64,000 nucleotides of DNA from Diphasiastrum complanatum (lineage: Eukaryota; Streptophyta; Lycopodiopsida; Lycopodiales; Lycopodiaceae), in NCBI GenBank assembly GCA_029204225.1, contig CM055106.1, forward strand, positions 45,393,313-45,457,312, in the 5' to 3' direction. The translations under genes and the position numbers were made by a program. The notes under the pieces are model-generated. The model ran no database searches. It saw nothing but the letters and a program-made list of their open reading frames with translations, and was not told the origin of the DNA. Below are positions 1 to 11,598 of the stretch, in pieces (positions within the stretch are counted from its first letter, which is position 1; the number at the start of each line of letters is the position of its first letter).

Positions 1-609
1 CTCGTTACTATTTAGGTATTCAAATCCAAAGAGACCAAAAATAGAAGCTGATTTACGATATTTAGCAAAGATACATTGACAATGTCTTAATCAGATATAA
101 TCTGATGAACTCCAAATTAGGTCTCTCACCAATGGAGCCAAGACTCAAGATGTCGAAGGACCAGTGTCCCCGAACAATCAAAGAGAAGGAGCAGATGTGT
201 GAGTATCCTTATCATTCGATAATAGGATCCCTTATGTATGTGATGATCTGTACCAGACCAGACATATCTTTTGCAATTAATTCCTTAAGTCAGTTTATGA
301 CTAATCCCGGTATTACACATTGGAAGGCTCTTATCAAAGTTTTGAGATATCTTCAAGCTACTATGGACTTTTGCATTTGTTATGGAGCCGTCGACAACAA
401 CAAACTCAATATTATCATGGTTACTCATATGCAAGTTGGGCAGGAGATGTAGACACTCATAAATCCACTTCTGGATTTACATTCTTCCTCAACAATGGTC
501 CTATTTCATAGAACAGTCGCAAGCAAACCTTGATAGCTCTATATTCTACTAAATTAGAGTATATTGTAGTCTCTCAAGCTACAAAGAAAGCAGTATGGTT
601 GAGAAACTT
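1..609 (+). pseudogene. Ty1/copia RT C-terminus and RNase H remnant
   Basis: Degenerate 3' part of a copia pol gene that enters from the left edge. The first frame carries the end of reverse transcriptase and the connection region: YPYHSIIGSLMYVMICTRPD followed by LSQFMTNP, diagnostic of copia. At about 430 the reading shifts one frame and continues as RNase H (SYASWAGDVDTHKSTSGFTF, then LEYIVVSQATKKAVW). Stops and at least one frameshift show that it is dead. No LTR, polypurine tract or primer site is visible on the right, so the 3' end has been lost. At about 620-655 a short CCHC-like scrap (CNGEGHLA, stop, DC) follows, perhaps from another gag gene. Confidence 0.88.
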
Positions 610-719
610 ATGGTTGAGAAAGTGTAATGGCGAGGGTCACCTTGCATGAGATTGCATCAAAAAAACAAGCTTCAACCTCACAATGTCATTGAAGGACTCA
701 TGTATAAGGCCAAAGATCT

Positions 720-2250
720 GTAAGTGTAAAAGTGTCTCACATGAATGGTCTCAAACATCCTATTACAGTAGCGTAAATGTAAAAAGATCTTTGCCTTGTC
801 CTTGTGTGTGTTGAGTTGTAGTCGATCCACCGTATTCCTAGTGAGAGTTCTTCTATCCAAATCCTCGTCATCCTACGAGCCAGTCAATCCCTGTAAAAAG
901 TTAGTTTTTTAACCAAAGAGTCTTCTTTTGCACCACTGCCTTGTCCTTTCTTACCTTTGTATCCTATAAATTTCTATCTTTTTTTCATATTCTGTTCGAA
1001 AACCACCGAACTAGGATTGTTTAGGTTGAAAGAACCAGGTCTTTTATTAGAGTTTAGGAAGAATTTATCTTGGAGAGTAGAGAAACTTGGTCTTTTGAAG
1101 AGACATTCAATTTCCCTGATGTTTTTCGCATCACCCAGGTTGGCAAGGAGTTGGTAGAAGGTTTTACGGCCAGCTCTATAGATGCATCAATCATATGTTG
1201 GTGTATAAAGAGGAAAGTGAGGTGTGATTTGACAATGCCTCTAGCAAGCTTGTATAGCCAAAGGAAGAAAGCATTCATATGATTTTGCAAGGATGTACTA
1301 GAGAAGAATTTACACAGATTATTCATCATGAACCAGACACCATGATCGAACCAAACAATAGAAGAGTTATTCTTGCACTTATCACCACACCTACATTTGA
1401 AAAAAAATCTCTTCCAATTCCAAATTCTAGCTTGGTGCATATTCATTCTACTGAAACCGATGTCAAAGTGTCCACAAACTCAAGCCTAGGTTTTCTCAGA
1501 AGGGCAATGAGAGGGTTCAAATAAGTTCATGTGAATGATATTGTCAAAGGTGACGGGTGTCTCAAGTGAAGTATCCTAGTTCAGAGCGGCAAGTCTGCAG
1601 GTATGTACTTCTTTTTTAGTTAGATGTGCAAGTAAAATCCAGAGTTCAATGGATATGGGAGCAAGAAAGTTCACAATGGGTAAGGTCCAGAGTTTAAAAG
1701 CAGTACGAGCAGATTTGAACTCAATAGTTTGGTTGGGGACCATGGAAATTTGACAGTTTTTAGCTTGGTAAAACTCAAAGGTAGATTGGTCTCCAATCTC
1801 ACAGCTATCTTGCGAAAAGATTTCAAGTTGTGAAGCACTATCTTCATCCAACTCATCTAAGAAAACAAGAGGGTGCGGAGAGAGGGGTGTATCAGGAATG
1901 GTAGGAGTAGCCTTGGCAGACAAGGAGTCATTTTCTTTTTCAAGGCAGGCAAAGACTTTTCTTATTTCGGTTAAACGATCTATCTTCCTCCTCATGTTTA
2001 TCAGCAAGACTGGCTAAATGAGCAGCAAAATTTTCCACAGTTCTCAGAGGGTCAATACGGTTTTTACCATAATAATTTTAACCCAATGTAAGGTATCTAA
2101 GAGATCAATCATGCAGAGGACTTTATCCTCTGGCCCAATGGCATTACAGGTAGCACGATCAGTTTCATAAATAAAACTATGCAACATCACACTCTTTTCA
2201 TACAACAGATCAAAGTTTGTATGAATCGATTAGGGGGAGGAAGGGGCTCC
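720..2250 (-). pseudogene. Penelope-like element, truncated copy B
   Basis: Second, inverted copy of the element at 32214-37568. On the minus strand, 2007-1576 encodes LDEDSASQLE...STFEFYQAKNCQ, matching LDEDSASQLE...SAFEFYQAKSCQ of the other copy. Then 1446-1054 carries ARIWNWKR, NNLCKFF, QLNxFFLWL-type and LFIHQHMIDASIEL segments, and 860-740 carries KAKIFLHLRYCNRMFE. The homology stops at about 720, before the reverse-transcriptase domain, so only the N-terminal region survives. Weak same-strand coding similarity extends up to about 2230 (residues such as RTVENFAAHLASLADKHEEE). Frameshifts and stops throughout. This copy lacks the 2.4-kb insertion found in copy A and so shows the uninterrupted arrangement. 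Confidence 0.75.
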
Positions 2251-3386
2251 TCGTAACCAAGATTAATAGCATCCTAAAAGCAACATGAGGACTAAACCAT
2301 GAAAAACAACCTTTGTTAGCCTATGAATCCATTTAAGGTAAGAGTTTGTTTGGATTGATACCACAAGGATGCATAGAGAGAGAGATTAACGAAACATAGC
2401 TCCTCTTGCCAAAGCAAGACCAAACCTTTTGAAACCTTTATTCATAACCCGACAAGGTAAAACATAGTTGAAAGCATAAGTGCTTCAATGAAAGAGATCA
2501 TTGTATAGCGAAACAAATTTCAAGACATCCAGTTGGTACCTGCCACCATCCCACCGCACAAGTTAGCACGGTGAGGAAGACAGGGGTCAACGCTGAATGT
2601 TATCTGTCATGCATGTCCAAAATAAGTTTAGCAGCTTAAAAGCTTAAACTATTTGATGATGAAATGTAGTCCAATCTTCTCTATGTAACACATGATTACT
2701 TGCGCTAGGCTTTTCCATATTATTACCGTATCAGGGCATTCCGCCATTCTGATCAGTCTTATGGTACTAGTCTGCATCAATTTATAAAGTAAAAGCATAT
2801 GTATTTGAAAAACAAATGTATTATATAAATTGTGATTTGGAAACGAGAGATAGCATGGAACGGTACTCAGATATGGAGCAAATCCATGCCATACCAATAT
2901 CTGAACCCATAATAGGTAAAGTATCATTTTTGAAAGTCTTAAGCATATCCATGCTTTCCAAGAGTACGCCATCTATCGCCCAGTTTCATAAAATTTTAAA
3001 ATACTGATCATGTCTTAAGAAACACTATATCATAACCTGTACGTGTTTAAAATTAGCTAAGTATTTTATCCTAGCACTTGCAATAGGATTAGGGCAGATT
3101 CGTGCCATACCAATCCCTACAAATGTAGCGATCCCTTGTACAAATCCATGTATCTTAAGGGTGCTTAGGTTATCACTACTTGTATTATCGTTCATAATAT
3201 TTACTTACTGGAAAAAGAAAACAGCAAAGTCATCATATGTGTAGCCCAAGTCACCTATACATGCTATCATTGCGGAACAAAAGACATAAGTACGATAGTT
3301 TTAGTTATCCTGCTATAGGTGCAAACCAGAACCATTTTCTATAACCATTCATAAACGTAGACGCTTCCTATTGTATACACCCTTAC
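2251..3386. other. non-coding, with weak exon-like segments
   Basis: No recognisable gene. Two minus-strand segments are exon-like: about 3046-3145, bounded by an AG acceptor and the donor-like CAG|GTTATG, and about 2840-3007. Neither can be joined to the stronger candidate exons further right without a stop. Both contain the string ATTGGTATGGCA, which could be a donor (TTG|GTATGG) used twice or chance. Possibly the 3' part of the unrecognised gene at 3387-4436. Confidence 0.3.
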
Positions 3387-4436
3387 CTCTTTTTAATTCA
3401 GTGCTCAAAGCGAAGTGTTGCAATACTAACCTGAATAAATGTCGTGTAAGAATCTTGTGAGGAAGCCATATCTGTTTACGAACGATATTTCCTTCAAAGA
3501 CTGGTAATAGAAGTTCTTCGAGTGTAGTTTTTTCCATAACAGTGATAGCATAAAAAGCCTTGCCAATCATGCTATCTTTGCATATGGAACAAAGTATCTA
3601 CTTATGTTTTTAGCAAAAAGAGAACAAAGGAAACCCATATCTAATCATTTTGGTCTCTTCATGAAGATGATATTCATAACACATACTTGTATGAGAGCGT
3701 ATTCCGAATTCGATAATGGAATCGGGATGCAATATTGCAGTAGGAAAATCACTGTAAAGAAAGAGACATATGACATTTGCTTGTCATTGTATGCACATAT
3801 CACAAGCCATAAATCACGTGGTGATTGTAATAACACACATAAGGCAGTAGTTCGTTGTCAACCAGCTATGTACCAACATTACCGTTGAGAAGACAAACAT
3901 CTACATAAACTGTAAGGCTATCATCGCTGCCCTTTCAGTGATGAAGGTGCCTCATGGATATATACACAACTGTTCAATCAATCAAGTGTTGTGCAGACAA
4001 TGTAATCGATGTTCTACATAGTGTGTTGGTGATTCGTTATGCATAACTATCAAGCAATATCTTCTGTACATGAATTCATGAGGTAGAAGTGTGCTGTCTG
4101 CGCATGATCACCATGTAGATACATCACATCAATATCATATACTTTATGTAAAAGGATGGAAACATCCATCAAGCTTTGCCAAAAGAGCAGTCCATCGCGA
4201 TTTGCAGCCTATACTTGCTTCTGAAATAAACGGAAAGCATACATCATCTGAGTTATTATATCAGAAGGTATTGGATCGCCATCCAGTGCCCTTCTTATGC
4301 CATAGTTTATATTCTACATAGTCCACACAAGCATTTCTTTCGTATGCTATCAAAAATGAAAAGCAATAGATACAAAGGCATACCGTTCCGTGTGATCGTG
4401 TCGATCAGAGAGCCGTAGATGGGCGCTATCATGCAT
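3387..4436 (-). CDS. unrecognised multi-exon coding candidate
   Basis: I do not recognise this protein. On the minus strand a TATA box and pyrimidine-rich leader are followed by ATGs at 4436 and 4432 and a donor after 4384 (ACG|GTATGC). An open segment at 4313-4215 (RRALDGDPIPSDIITQMMYA) ends at CAA|GTATAG. The best exon is 3751-3687: acceptor TTTACAG, donor CAA|GTATGT, 65 bp, reading DFPTAILHPDSIIEFGIRSH. It joins in phase to 3575-3387 or 3575-3431 (SMIGKAFYAITVMEKTTLEE, then LLLPVFEGNIVRKQIWLP), which ends at AAAAGAG|GTAAGG or TTCAG|GTTAGT. The joins between the first, second and third segments are not resolved, and the 3' end is unknown. It may be a pseudogene or lncRNA. Confidence 0.3.
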
Positions 4437-4511
4437 AAGCTAGCATGAGGAAGAAGAAGATGAAGAGGAGAAGAAGGAAGCAGAGTGAAGGCATTGATAG
4501 TGGCGCCCTTC

Positions 4512-4519
4512 TTATATAG
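4512..4519 (-). promoter_or_regulatory. TATA box with CT-rich leader and short uORF
   Basis: On the minus strand CTATATAAG is followed about 30-70 bases downstream by a CT/CTT-rich leader (4440-4480), the typical look of a plant core promoter and 5' UTR. The leader has an ATG at 4446 opening a five-codon uORF. Its TGA stop overlaps the ATG at 4432 (ATGA), while the ATG at 4436 is in the third frame. No transcript is known, so the promoter role is inferred from layout only. Confidence 0.4.
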
Positions 4520-4675
4520 CATTTTGATCAAATGAAAATTGGAGGGAAAGTGCACTTTTGAATTTTGAACTTGTCAAAAAAAATTCTCATATATACCATA
4601 AGATGACTAATAAAACCACCTAGCACGGTCACAAAAATAATGACAAGACAAGGTTATATAGTTTTGAGTATCGTC

Positions 4676-4819
<144 letters not shown>

Positions 4820-5074
4820 GACAATAAATGTTTGAACATCCATGAAAGAGCCATCCAAAGAGTGTGTGAGAGATGAAGAGGAAGAATGCATGAAGATGAG
4901 GAAAGGAAGAGCTAGAGATCCCCCCCTTGTGATCTCCATGTCGACATCATGTAGGAGTTGGCATGACACAAGACCTAGAGAAACATGTCCAACCAATAAA
5001 TAATGTGAGGGATGGAAGTAGAGCAGTTAGCATAGACACTTATGATCAAGCAAACTAATATCTAGGATTGAAAC

Positions 5075-5638
5075 TGTTGGAAAAAAGCCCACAATTGTCT
5101 CATTGGTGAATGACTAATTTCTATTTCGTGATTCTTCCTGATGTATATTGATCATTGATCTAGGGTCAGGTGAAACCAACTTTGGTTCTACGTCTGCTCA
5201 TCTGATACCTGCAAGAGTCACAAACTTAAACAACCAATTTATTTGAAGAACGTCTACAACGGGCTTCCGGCTGATCTCCAGCTAAGGGTAACCAATCCTA
5301 TCATAATTTCAAATTCAGATGTTAAGTTCAAAATTGAAGACTTGGCCATCTTCAAGGACTTCCAAGAACTAGCATTTAGAACAAGTCTGCAGATTTACAT
5401 TACATTTTTAACAGTCTGTAGAAATACACTAAGTGTCGCAATAGTCTTCAAAAATACACTAAGTAACGCAACAGTCTGCAGAAATGAACTATGTTTTCAA
5501 CAACATAGCCCAAAAGTTTAACTTGTGTAGTTCAAAAGTTTAACTGTTTTTAACACCTTCGGCCTTTTCGCATTTTCCCAAAAAATGCGAAGAGAAAGAA
5601 AATTCTCGAAGGTCATCTATTTTCATGAGTTAAACTGT
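5075..5638 (+). repeat. truncated 5' LTR of the copia element
   Basis: Aligns along its length with 9231-9822, sharing for example GGTGAAACCAACTTTGGTTC and CTTCAAGGACTTCCAAGAAC. It stops at TAAACTGT, where the 3' LTR continues for about 590 bases. The missing part includes the TATA box present in the right copy, so this copy cannot drive transcription. Confidence 0.9.
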
Positions 5639-6103
5639 GGATCAGTTATCAGTTGTAGGATGTGCTATTCAAGATGATGATGCCGTTATGACCTTGCTTT
5701 CTTCTCTTCCAAAGTCGTATGAACACTTTGTGGTGATGATCTCCACACAACCCAACCTCACTCTTCAAAAGGCAATTGGTCATCTTCTTCAAGAAGAAAT
5801 GCGGAGAAAGACCAGTGGCCTGTCCATCAAAGACAAATCCATGGCCCTATACACAAGAAGAAAGACTATTCCAAGGGCAAGAATCAAGTGCAGCAGCAAC
5901 AGCAGAAGCCTCACACTCAAGGTGAGCATGGTGGATCGTGCAATAAGCTTTTCTGCAGATATTGCAAGAGAGCCAATCACGACATCAACGAGTGTCGCAT
6001 CGCATCTACAATGAGACAAAGAAGCAACAACAGCAGCAGCAACCAGACTCCTCCAAACGGCAGAATTCAAGGAGCAAGATACACATTTGTTAATGGCTTA
6101 TAG
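5637..6103 (+). pseudogene. copia gag fragment with CCHC zinc knuckle
   Basis: C-terminal part of a copia gag polyprotein (UBN2 type). The first frame reads DDAVMTLLSSLPKSYEHFVV and LLQEEMRRK, classic for this family. A frameshift near 5885 moves the reading to 5888-6103, which holds a Gln-rich linker and the nucleic-acid-binding knuckle CRYCKRANHDINEC (C-x2-C-x4-H-x4-C). The N-terminal half is missing because the element is deleted between the 5' LTR and this point. Confidence 0.85.
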
Positions 6104-6473
6104 TAACAGCAACAAAGATTGTGATAGCTGGTACCTGAACAACGGCACTACCCAACACATAACCTCTCGCAAGGAATGGTTTACCGAGTATGCAGCTTAC
6201 AGCAGAAATCAATTCATCTACCTCAGAGATTCAAGCACCATATGCGTGGAAGGCAAAGGGACAGTCACGATCACATTCAACAACAATCTATCTATTTGTG
6301 TTCCCAACGTCCTTCACGTTCTTCAGCTATCAAAGATCATGTTATCAGTCTCTAAGATAACTGATGAGGACTACATTGTTACTTTCTCATCTGAGCAATG
6401 TACAATATTTGAGGAAGATACTACTCTGACTACATGCACTAGAGTCGAAAATCTTTACGTACTCTCTAATTAA
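6087..6473 (+). pseudogene. copia aspartic protease domain, catalytic Asp lost
   Basis: The segment WYLNNGTTQHIT aligns with the copia protease active site, where family members have WxxDSGAxxH. The aspartate is replaced by asparagine, so the enzyme should be inactive. The downstream LPNVLHVLQLS-like and NLYVLSN portions are typical of the region leading into the GAG-pre-integrase domain. The frame ends in TAA at 6471. Confidence 0.8.
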
Positions 6474-6513
6474 GTTGCATTAGCTAGTATCTCTGATGAA
6501 AATGTAAACGACA

Positions 6514-7599
6514 GTGCTGTTTTGTGGCATAGTCAATTTGGACACAAGATCACTTTCTTATATGCGTTGTAATAATTTAGTTGATGGTTTGAAATTCCCA
6601 TGTTCATTAGATAGGAAATCTATTTTTTGTGAATCATGCATCTATGGGAAGCACTCTAGAAGCAAGTTTCCAAAATCACACTCCATCAAAACAAAGCATG
6701 TATTAGATCTTGTACATAGTGATCTCTGTGGTCCAATGCCAACTTCGTCATTAAGAGATGCAATCTATTTTATCACTTTTATAGATAATTATTCTAGATA
6801 GTCTACAACCATGTTCATTAAGCACAAATCTGAAGCCTTTGAATGCCTCAAGAGATTCAAGGCCATGGCTGAGACACAAACGTCTAGGAAAGTGAAAGCA
6901 TTCCGAACTGATGGTGGCAGCAAATACATCTCTAACGAGATGTACGACTACATGGATAAACATGGTATTCGAAGACAGTTCACTACTTCCTATTCACCTC
7001 AACAGAACAAGATTGCAGAAAGGAAGAATCGAACTCTTCTCAACTCAACCAGATCCATGCTACATCAAGCAGACCTACCTGCGAAGTTTTGGACAGAAGC
7101 TACTGCCACAGCCTGTTACGTGCAGAACAGATCCAGCACCAAAGCCATCAACAACAAAACTCCTCATGAAATTTGGCATGGGCACAAGCCTAGTGTCAAC
7201 CATTTAAAAATCTTTGGTTGTATATGTTTTGTTCACATTCCTAAAGAGCTTAGGAAGAACCTGGATCATAGGACAAATAAATGTATTTTCATTAGCTATC
7301 CTGATGAACATAAAGCTTATAAAGTTTATGATCCATCCACCACTATAGTATTTGTCTCTAGGGATGTAATAGTTCAAGAACATACATACTATGATTTTAA
7401 ACAACCATCGATAAACGATGCTATGTCATTTCATCCTATTTTACATAGCATGGATTTTTCCAATGTTGATATTCCTTCTACAGAACCTGCAACTACAGCT
7501 ATAGAAGCAGCAGCCGACAGTACCTATCATCATACCAGACCAAGCCAGCTCAAGCAGATCTGGAGAAATTCAAGAAGAAGCATCATCGCATCCTGGTGA
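6514..7599 (+). pseudogene. copia integrase
   Basis: GAG-pre-integrase zinc region (CESCIYGK), then an rve integrase core. The three acidic residues are visible: HSDLCGPM (D), FRTDGGSKY (D) and KIAERKNRTL (E, spacing as in the family). A TAG at 6799 after FITFIDNYSR breaks the frame, and the next open stretch starts at 6811. The C-terminus (FGCICFVHIP, FISYPDEHKAYKVYDP) is well preserved. It would insert cDNA into host DNA but cannot be made intact here. Confidence 0.88.
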
Positions 7600-9217
7600 A
7601 CCAAACGTCCGCAGATCCTCAAGGACTCGGATAGTTCCTGAGAGGTACACACCTCAATCATTCTGGACTTCATCAGAAGAACCAGAGAGCCTAGCTGAAG
7701 CAATTAACTCCAAGGATGTTGTGAAGTGGGAAGAAGCCATGGAAAGCGAGTACAACTCACTTTTGACAAACCAGACCTGGACACTGGTCAACTTCCCCAC
7801 TCACAAGAGAGTTATCGACAACAAGTGGATCTTCAAGAAGAAGATCAACTCTGATGGTTCCATTGCTAAATGGAAAGCACGGCTGGTGCTAAAGGACTCA
7901 CTCAAGTCCAAGAAGTGGATTATCAAGAAATTTTCAATCTTGTTATCAAAATGCAGTCAATTAGGACTCTGATTGCGTTAGCAACCGCAGAAGACCTCGA
8001 AATGCACCAAATGGATGTCAAGACAGTATTTCTCAACAGAACGTCGAGGAAGAGTTATATACCTTCCAACCGAAAGGATTTTAAGTCAAAGGCCAAGAGC
8101 ACAAATTGTGCAAGCTGCACAAAGCAATTTACAGTCTAAAACAGGCCGCAAGAGTGTGGTTCGATAGAATCAACTCTTATCTCATTCAATTGGGTTTTGC
8201 AAATAATTCACCTGACTGTAATGTTTATTCAAAGGATATAGGCACCAGTTCACATAGCTCTTTACGTAGATGATGTATTTATCTTGTTTAATGACACTTC
8301 TCTTCTGCACACTACTAAGAGTGATCTGTCAAAGGAATTTGACATGACTGATTTAGGAGCTGTCCATTATTTGCTCTGAATTCACATTACTAGAAATAGA
8401 CTTCAGAAGAAGATCTATCTTAGCCAGCAGGCATATCTAAAAGGCATTTTAGAAAATTTTCATATGTCTGATTGCAAACCAATTGATACTCCAATGGATC
8501 CAAGTATAGTATTGACTAAACCTACTTGTGCTGATTCTGATAGTGAAGTACTTGACATAGCGAAGTACCCTTATCATTCACTAATAGGATCTTTGATGTA
8601 TGCAATGCTGTGTACTAGACCAGATTTAGCATACAATGTTAGCACTTTAAGTCAATTCATGTCTAATCCTAGGAGATAGATTCAGGGAAGTTTAGATCAC
8701 ATTTTATGTTATGATGGAAATGTTATCGACCCACTGGTCTTGCGAGGCTATTTCGACTCAAATTGGAGAGAAACAGTCTCTACCAGAAAATCTACCTCGG
8801 GTTTTGTTTCTATTTGGCAGGAGGACCGACTTTGTGGAACTCAAGTAGAAATTAGTTGTGCTTTCTTCGACCGAGGCAGAGTACATCGCAGCATGTCAAG
8901 CTTCAAAAGAAGTTGTATGGATCAGGTTGTTACTTCATGACTTACATCACACTCAGTTCAATGCAACCACCATTCTATGTGACAACTTGCGCTGTATTTC
9001 ACTGTCACCGAATCTCAGATTTCATGGCAAATCCAAGCACATAGAAATCCAGTATCATTTCATTCGGGAGAAAGTTTTCTCAGGGCAAGTGATCCTTCAA
9101 TACTACTCCACAACAGAAATGGTCGCAGACATCTTCACCAAAGCGTTTCACAGGATCAAGCATCAGAAGTTCTTCAACATGTTGAACCTGAGGAAGACAC
9201 CAAGGCACCAACCGTGA
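7600..9217 (+). pseudogene. copia reverse transcriptase and RNase H
   Basis: RT starts with EEAMESEYNSLLTNQTWTLV and NKWIFKKK, shifts frame near 7890, carries the motif QMDVKTVFLN, and has the catalytic YVDD (LYVDDVFIL at about 8259). Stops occur, for example after DLGAVHYLL. The connection YHSLIGSLMYAMLCTRPD (about 8575) is followed by RNase H in shifting frames, ending in AEYIAACQASKEVVWI, DNLRCISLS, HIEIQYHFIRE and VADIFTKAF (8858-9217). At least three frameshifts and several stops. Confidence 0.88.
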
Positions 9218-9221
9218 CCTT

Positions 9222-9230
9222 AAGGGGAGC
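9222..9230 (+). other. polypurine tract of the copia element
   Basis: AAGGGGAGC lies immediately before the 3' LTR TGTTGG, the normal place for the plus-strand primer of reverse transcription. Confidence 0.8.
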
Positions 9231-10413
9231 TGTTGGAAATTAAGCCCACAATTGTCTCCTTAGTGAATGACTTATATCTATTTCATGATTCTTCCTACAC
9301 GTTTATTGATAATTCATCTAGGATCAGGTGAAACCAACTTTGGTTCTACGTCTGCTCATCTAATACCTGCAGGAATTACAAACTTAGACATCCAATTTAT
9401 TTGAAGAATGTCTACAACAGGCTTCCGGCTGATCTCTAGCTAACGTAATCAATCCTATCATAATTTCAAATTCAAATGGTAAGTTCAATTACTTGAAGTC
9501 ATTGAAGACTTGGCCATCTTCAAGGACTTCCAAGAACTAGCATTTAGAACAAGTCTGCAAATTTACATTACTTTTTCAACAGTCTGCAGAAATGCACTAA
9601 GTGTCGCAACAGTCTGCAGGAAAAAAACCGAGTGTCGCAACAGTCTGTAGAAATGAACTATGTTTTCAACAACTTCAGCTTTTTCGCATTTCTTCGAAAT
9701 GCGACACTTGTATAGCTCAAAAGTTTGACTTGTGCAGTTCAGAAGGCCTTTTCGCATTTTTCCAAAAAATATGAAGAGAGAGAAAATTTCCGAAGGTCAT
9801 CTATTTTCATGAGCTAAACTGTTTTAAAGACATCTTCGTCTTTTTTAGGACACCTTCGTCTTTTTAAGATCACCTTCGGCTTTTTCGCAAAATCTTGAAG
9901 AGAGAGAAAATGCCGAACGTCGTCTATTTTAAACGAGGGACGTTCTCAGCCACTTCCCAGAATTTGCGAAGTGAGAGAAAACCACTTCTGCTAAAATGCG
10001 AAGTGAGAGAATTTGCGACGTCCTCGTCCACGTCAACATTCCCTACGGGTTGATAGTATACACTATGTACAATTATCACAAAAGCCATATACTTCCAAGT
10101 ACAGCGGCTTATCTAATTAGGTGACAAACATTTAATGTAGTTAATACATGGATGCAATCTATAAATAGATCATCCCAGCACAAATTACATGAGACGTTCC
10201 ACCCATGAGACATAGTATTTGAGCCTCCCAGTTACGCCGTCACTTTGGTTGTAATTGTGATCTTATTGTGCTTCAGTGTAATATAGCAGCAGCATGTTTT
10301 TCTATCTGTGTATAACGTAGATGAATGCTTGTTGTGATTGCATGCACTTTATCATTGTTTGATCGCGCTTGTTTACTCACTTTGATCAAAACACAGACGT
10401 CTACGACTCATCA
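9231..10413 (+). repeat. 3' LTR of the copia element
   Basis: About 1.18 kb, starting TGTTGGAAATTAAGCCC. The first 590 bases match the 5' LTR. It contains several short near-repeats of GTGTCGCAACAGTCTGCAG and of an AT/GC-mixed motif with TTTTCGCATTTT...AATGCGAAG, and a TATA box at 10159-10168. The right boundary is judged only from a CA dinucleotide. Confidence 0.85.
10159..10168 (+). promoter_or_regulatory. LTR TATA box
   Basis: CTATAAATAG sits in the last quarter of the 3' LTR, where the U3 promoter of copia elements is expected. Transcription from this copy would run rightward out of the element. Confidence 0.6.
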
Positions 10414-10940
10414 GTTTCTGATCAGACGATGGCTATCTTTGACGCCTGAGGAACTCGCAATATCATACTGCTCTTTCCATCTATTTCAAAACCAAACTTC
10501 ACATTGAATCTATTTTTTAGTAATACCACACACAAACCATTTCTAATCTCTTTGGTGGACTGTACTCTTGTTTTTGTGAGTATGAATTAATTTTTAAGAT
10601 CCTGTTGGACAATTAGAACACTTAAAGTTGTGATTATATTTGGCGTAAGCTTTCTATTAGACTGTTTTTGCATCTAGCAGCTGATTGTAATGGGAGAGTT
10701 GTTCCGCAATATTCATGCTCTCTTCTTCGTTCGCGTTCTTCTATCTCCCTTGCCCCATCAGAAACAAACATACTCACAAAATTAGCTTCAAACAAAGAGG
10801 AAATAAAGTATCAAGGATAGCACTGATGGAAAACCTTAGAAGAAGATTTAGTAATCACTTGTGCATGAAAAAGATAGTGACCATTACAAAGTGAGCAACA
10901 AGTAACTCGTATGTTTATGTACTTGAGGTATTGAACACCT

Positions 10941-11598
10941 CCATACAAAAATCAATGTGTTGATCATCTATCAAACATTATTATGGTGTGTTTCATGAGC
11001 TATGCTAAACACTATCCATTCATGTTATCGAATGAGTTCAGTTAGTACATGCTAAAAATATTGCGCAATAACGGGCCTCACATTCTCCATCTTCCTTTCT
11101 AACCATTGAATTAAGTATGTATTGTTTGTACCTCTTACAAGGGCTTGTTACATGTTTAACTATTCTCACAATGATTTTCATACTTGCAATAGCTTGTGAA
11201 TATGTAGAAAAATCTACTAATATGACTGGTCATATGAAGATTGTTACTTTGTTACTACAATCTAGCTTTACTTGGTACTTTGTACTCACTATTGGTGGTA
11301 GCTAAAGTGGCGCCCACCACGGTAAAATAAGAAGAAGGTGAGGGTGTAGGATTCTCAACAATTGATGGTGGAAGTCATGGTTTATCATCTAGTATGGTTG
11401 TTCCCTAAAGTGTGTCCATTTTCTTAGGTTGGTTATTAATGCTTTTCTAAGAGATCTTTTGCATCATTCATGCAAAAATCCATGTATTGATCATCTATCA
11501 AACATGATTATGGTGTTTCGCAAGAGCTATGCTAAATACTATCTATTCATGTCATCAAATAAGTTCAATTAGTGCATGCTAAAAATATTGCACAATAA
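10941..11598 (+). repeat. direct repeat pair, about 130 bp, 530 bp apart
   Basis: 10941-11071 and 11470-11598 are clearly homologous, sharing TTGATCATCTATCAAACAT, GAGCTATGCTAAA and CATGCTAAAAATATTGC, with scattered substitutions. They are either remnants of one larger tandem duplication or copies of an unidentified repeat. Confidence 0.85.

Larger units (their letters stand above)
5075..10413 (+). mobile_element. Ty1/copia LTR retrotransposon, nearly full length, inactive
   Basis: Two direct LTR copies bracket gag-pol in copia order (gag, protease, integrase, RT, RNase H). Both LTRs begin TGTTGGAAA. The left LTR is cut short at about 5638 and joins directly to mid-gag, so the U5 end, the primer-binding site and the gag start are deleted. 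The right LTR is longer. Pol has several stops and frameshifts. The right edge is approximate: TG...CA termini allow about 10410-10413. I could not find a clean 5-bp target duplication (left flank GAAAC). Confidence 0.9.

Noticed and set aside
2840-3150. Possible internal protein repeat (two segments sharing IGMA-W/R-IC)
   Set aside because: The DNA match is limited to about 14 bases around ATTGGTATGGCA; the flanks do not align.
10947-11598. CRISPR-like spaced repeat
   Set aside because: Only two long, diverged copies, no short regularly spaced repeats, and a plant nuclear context.
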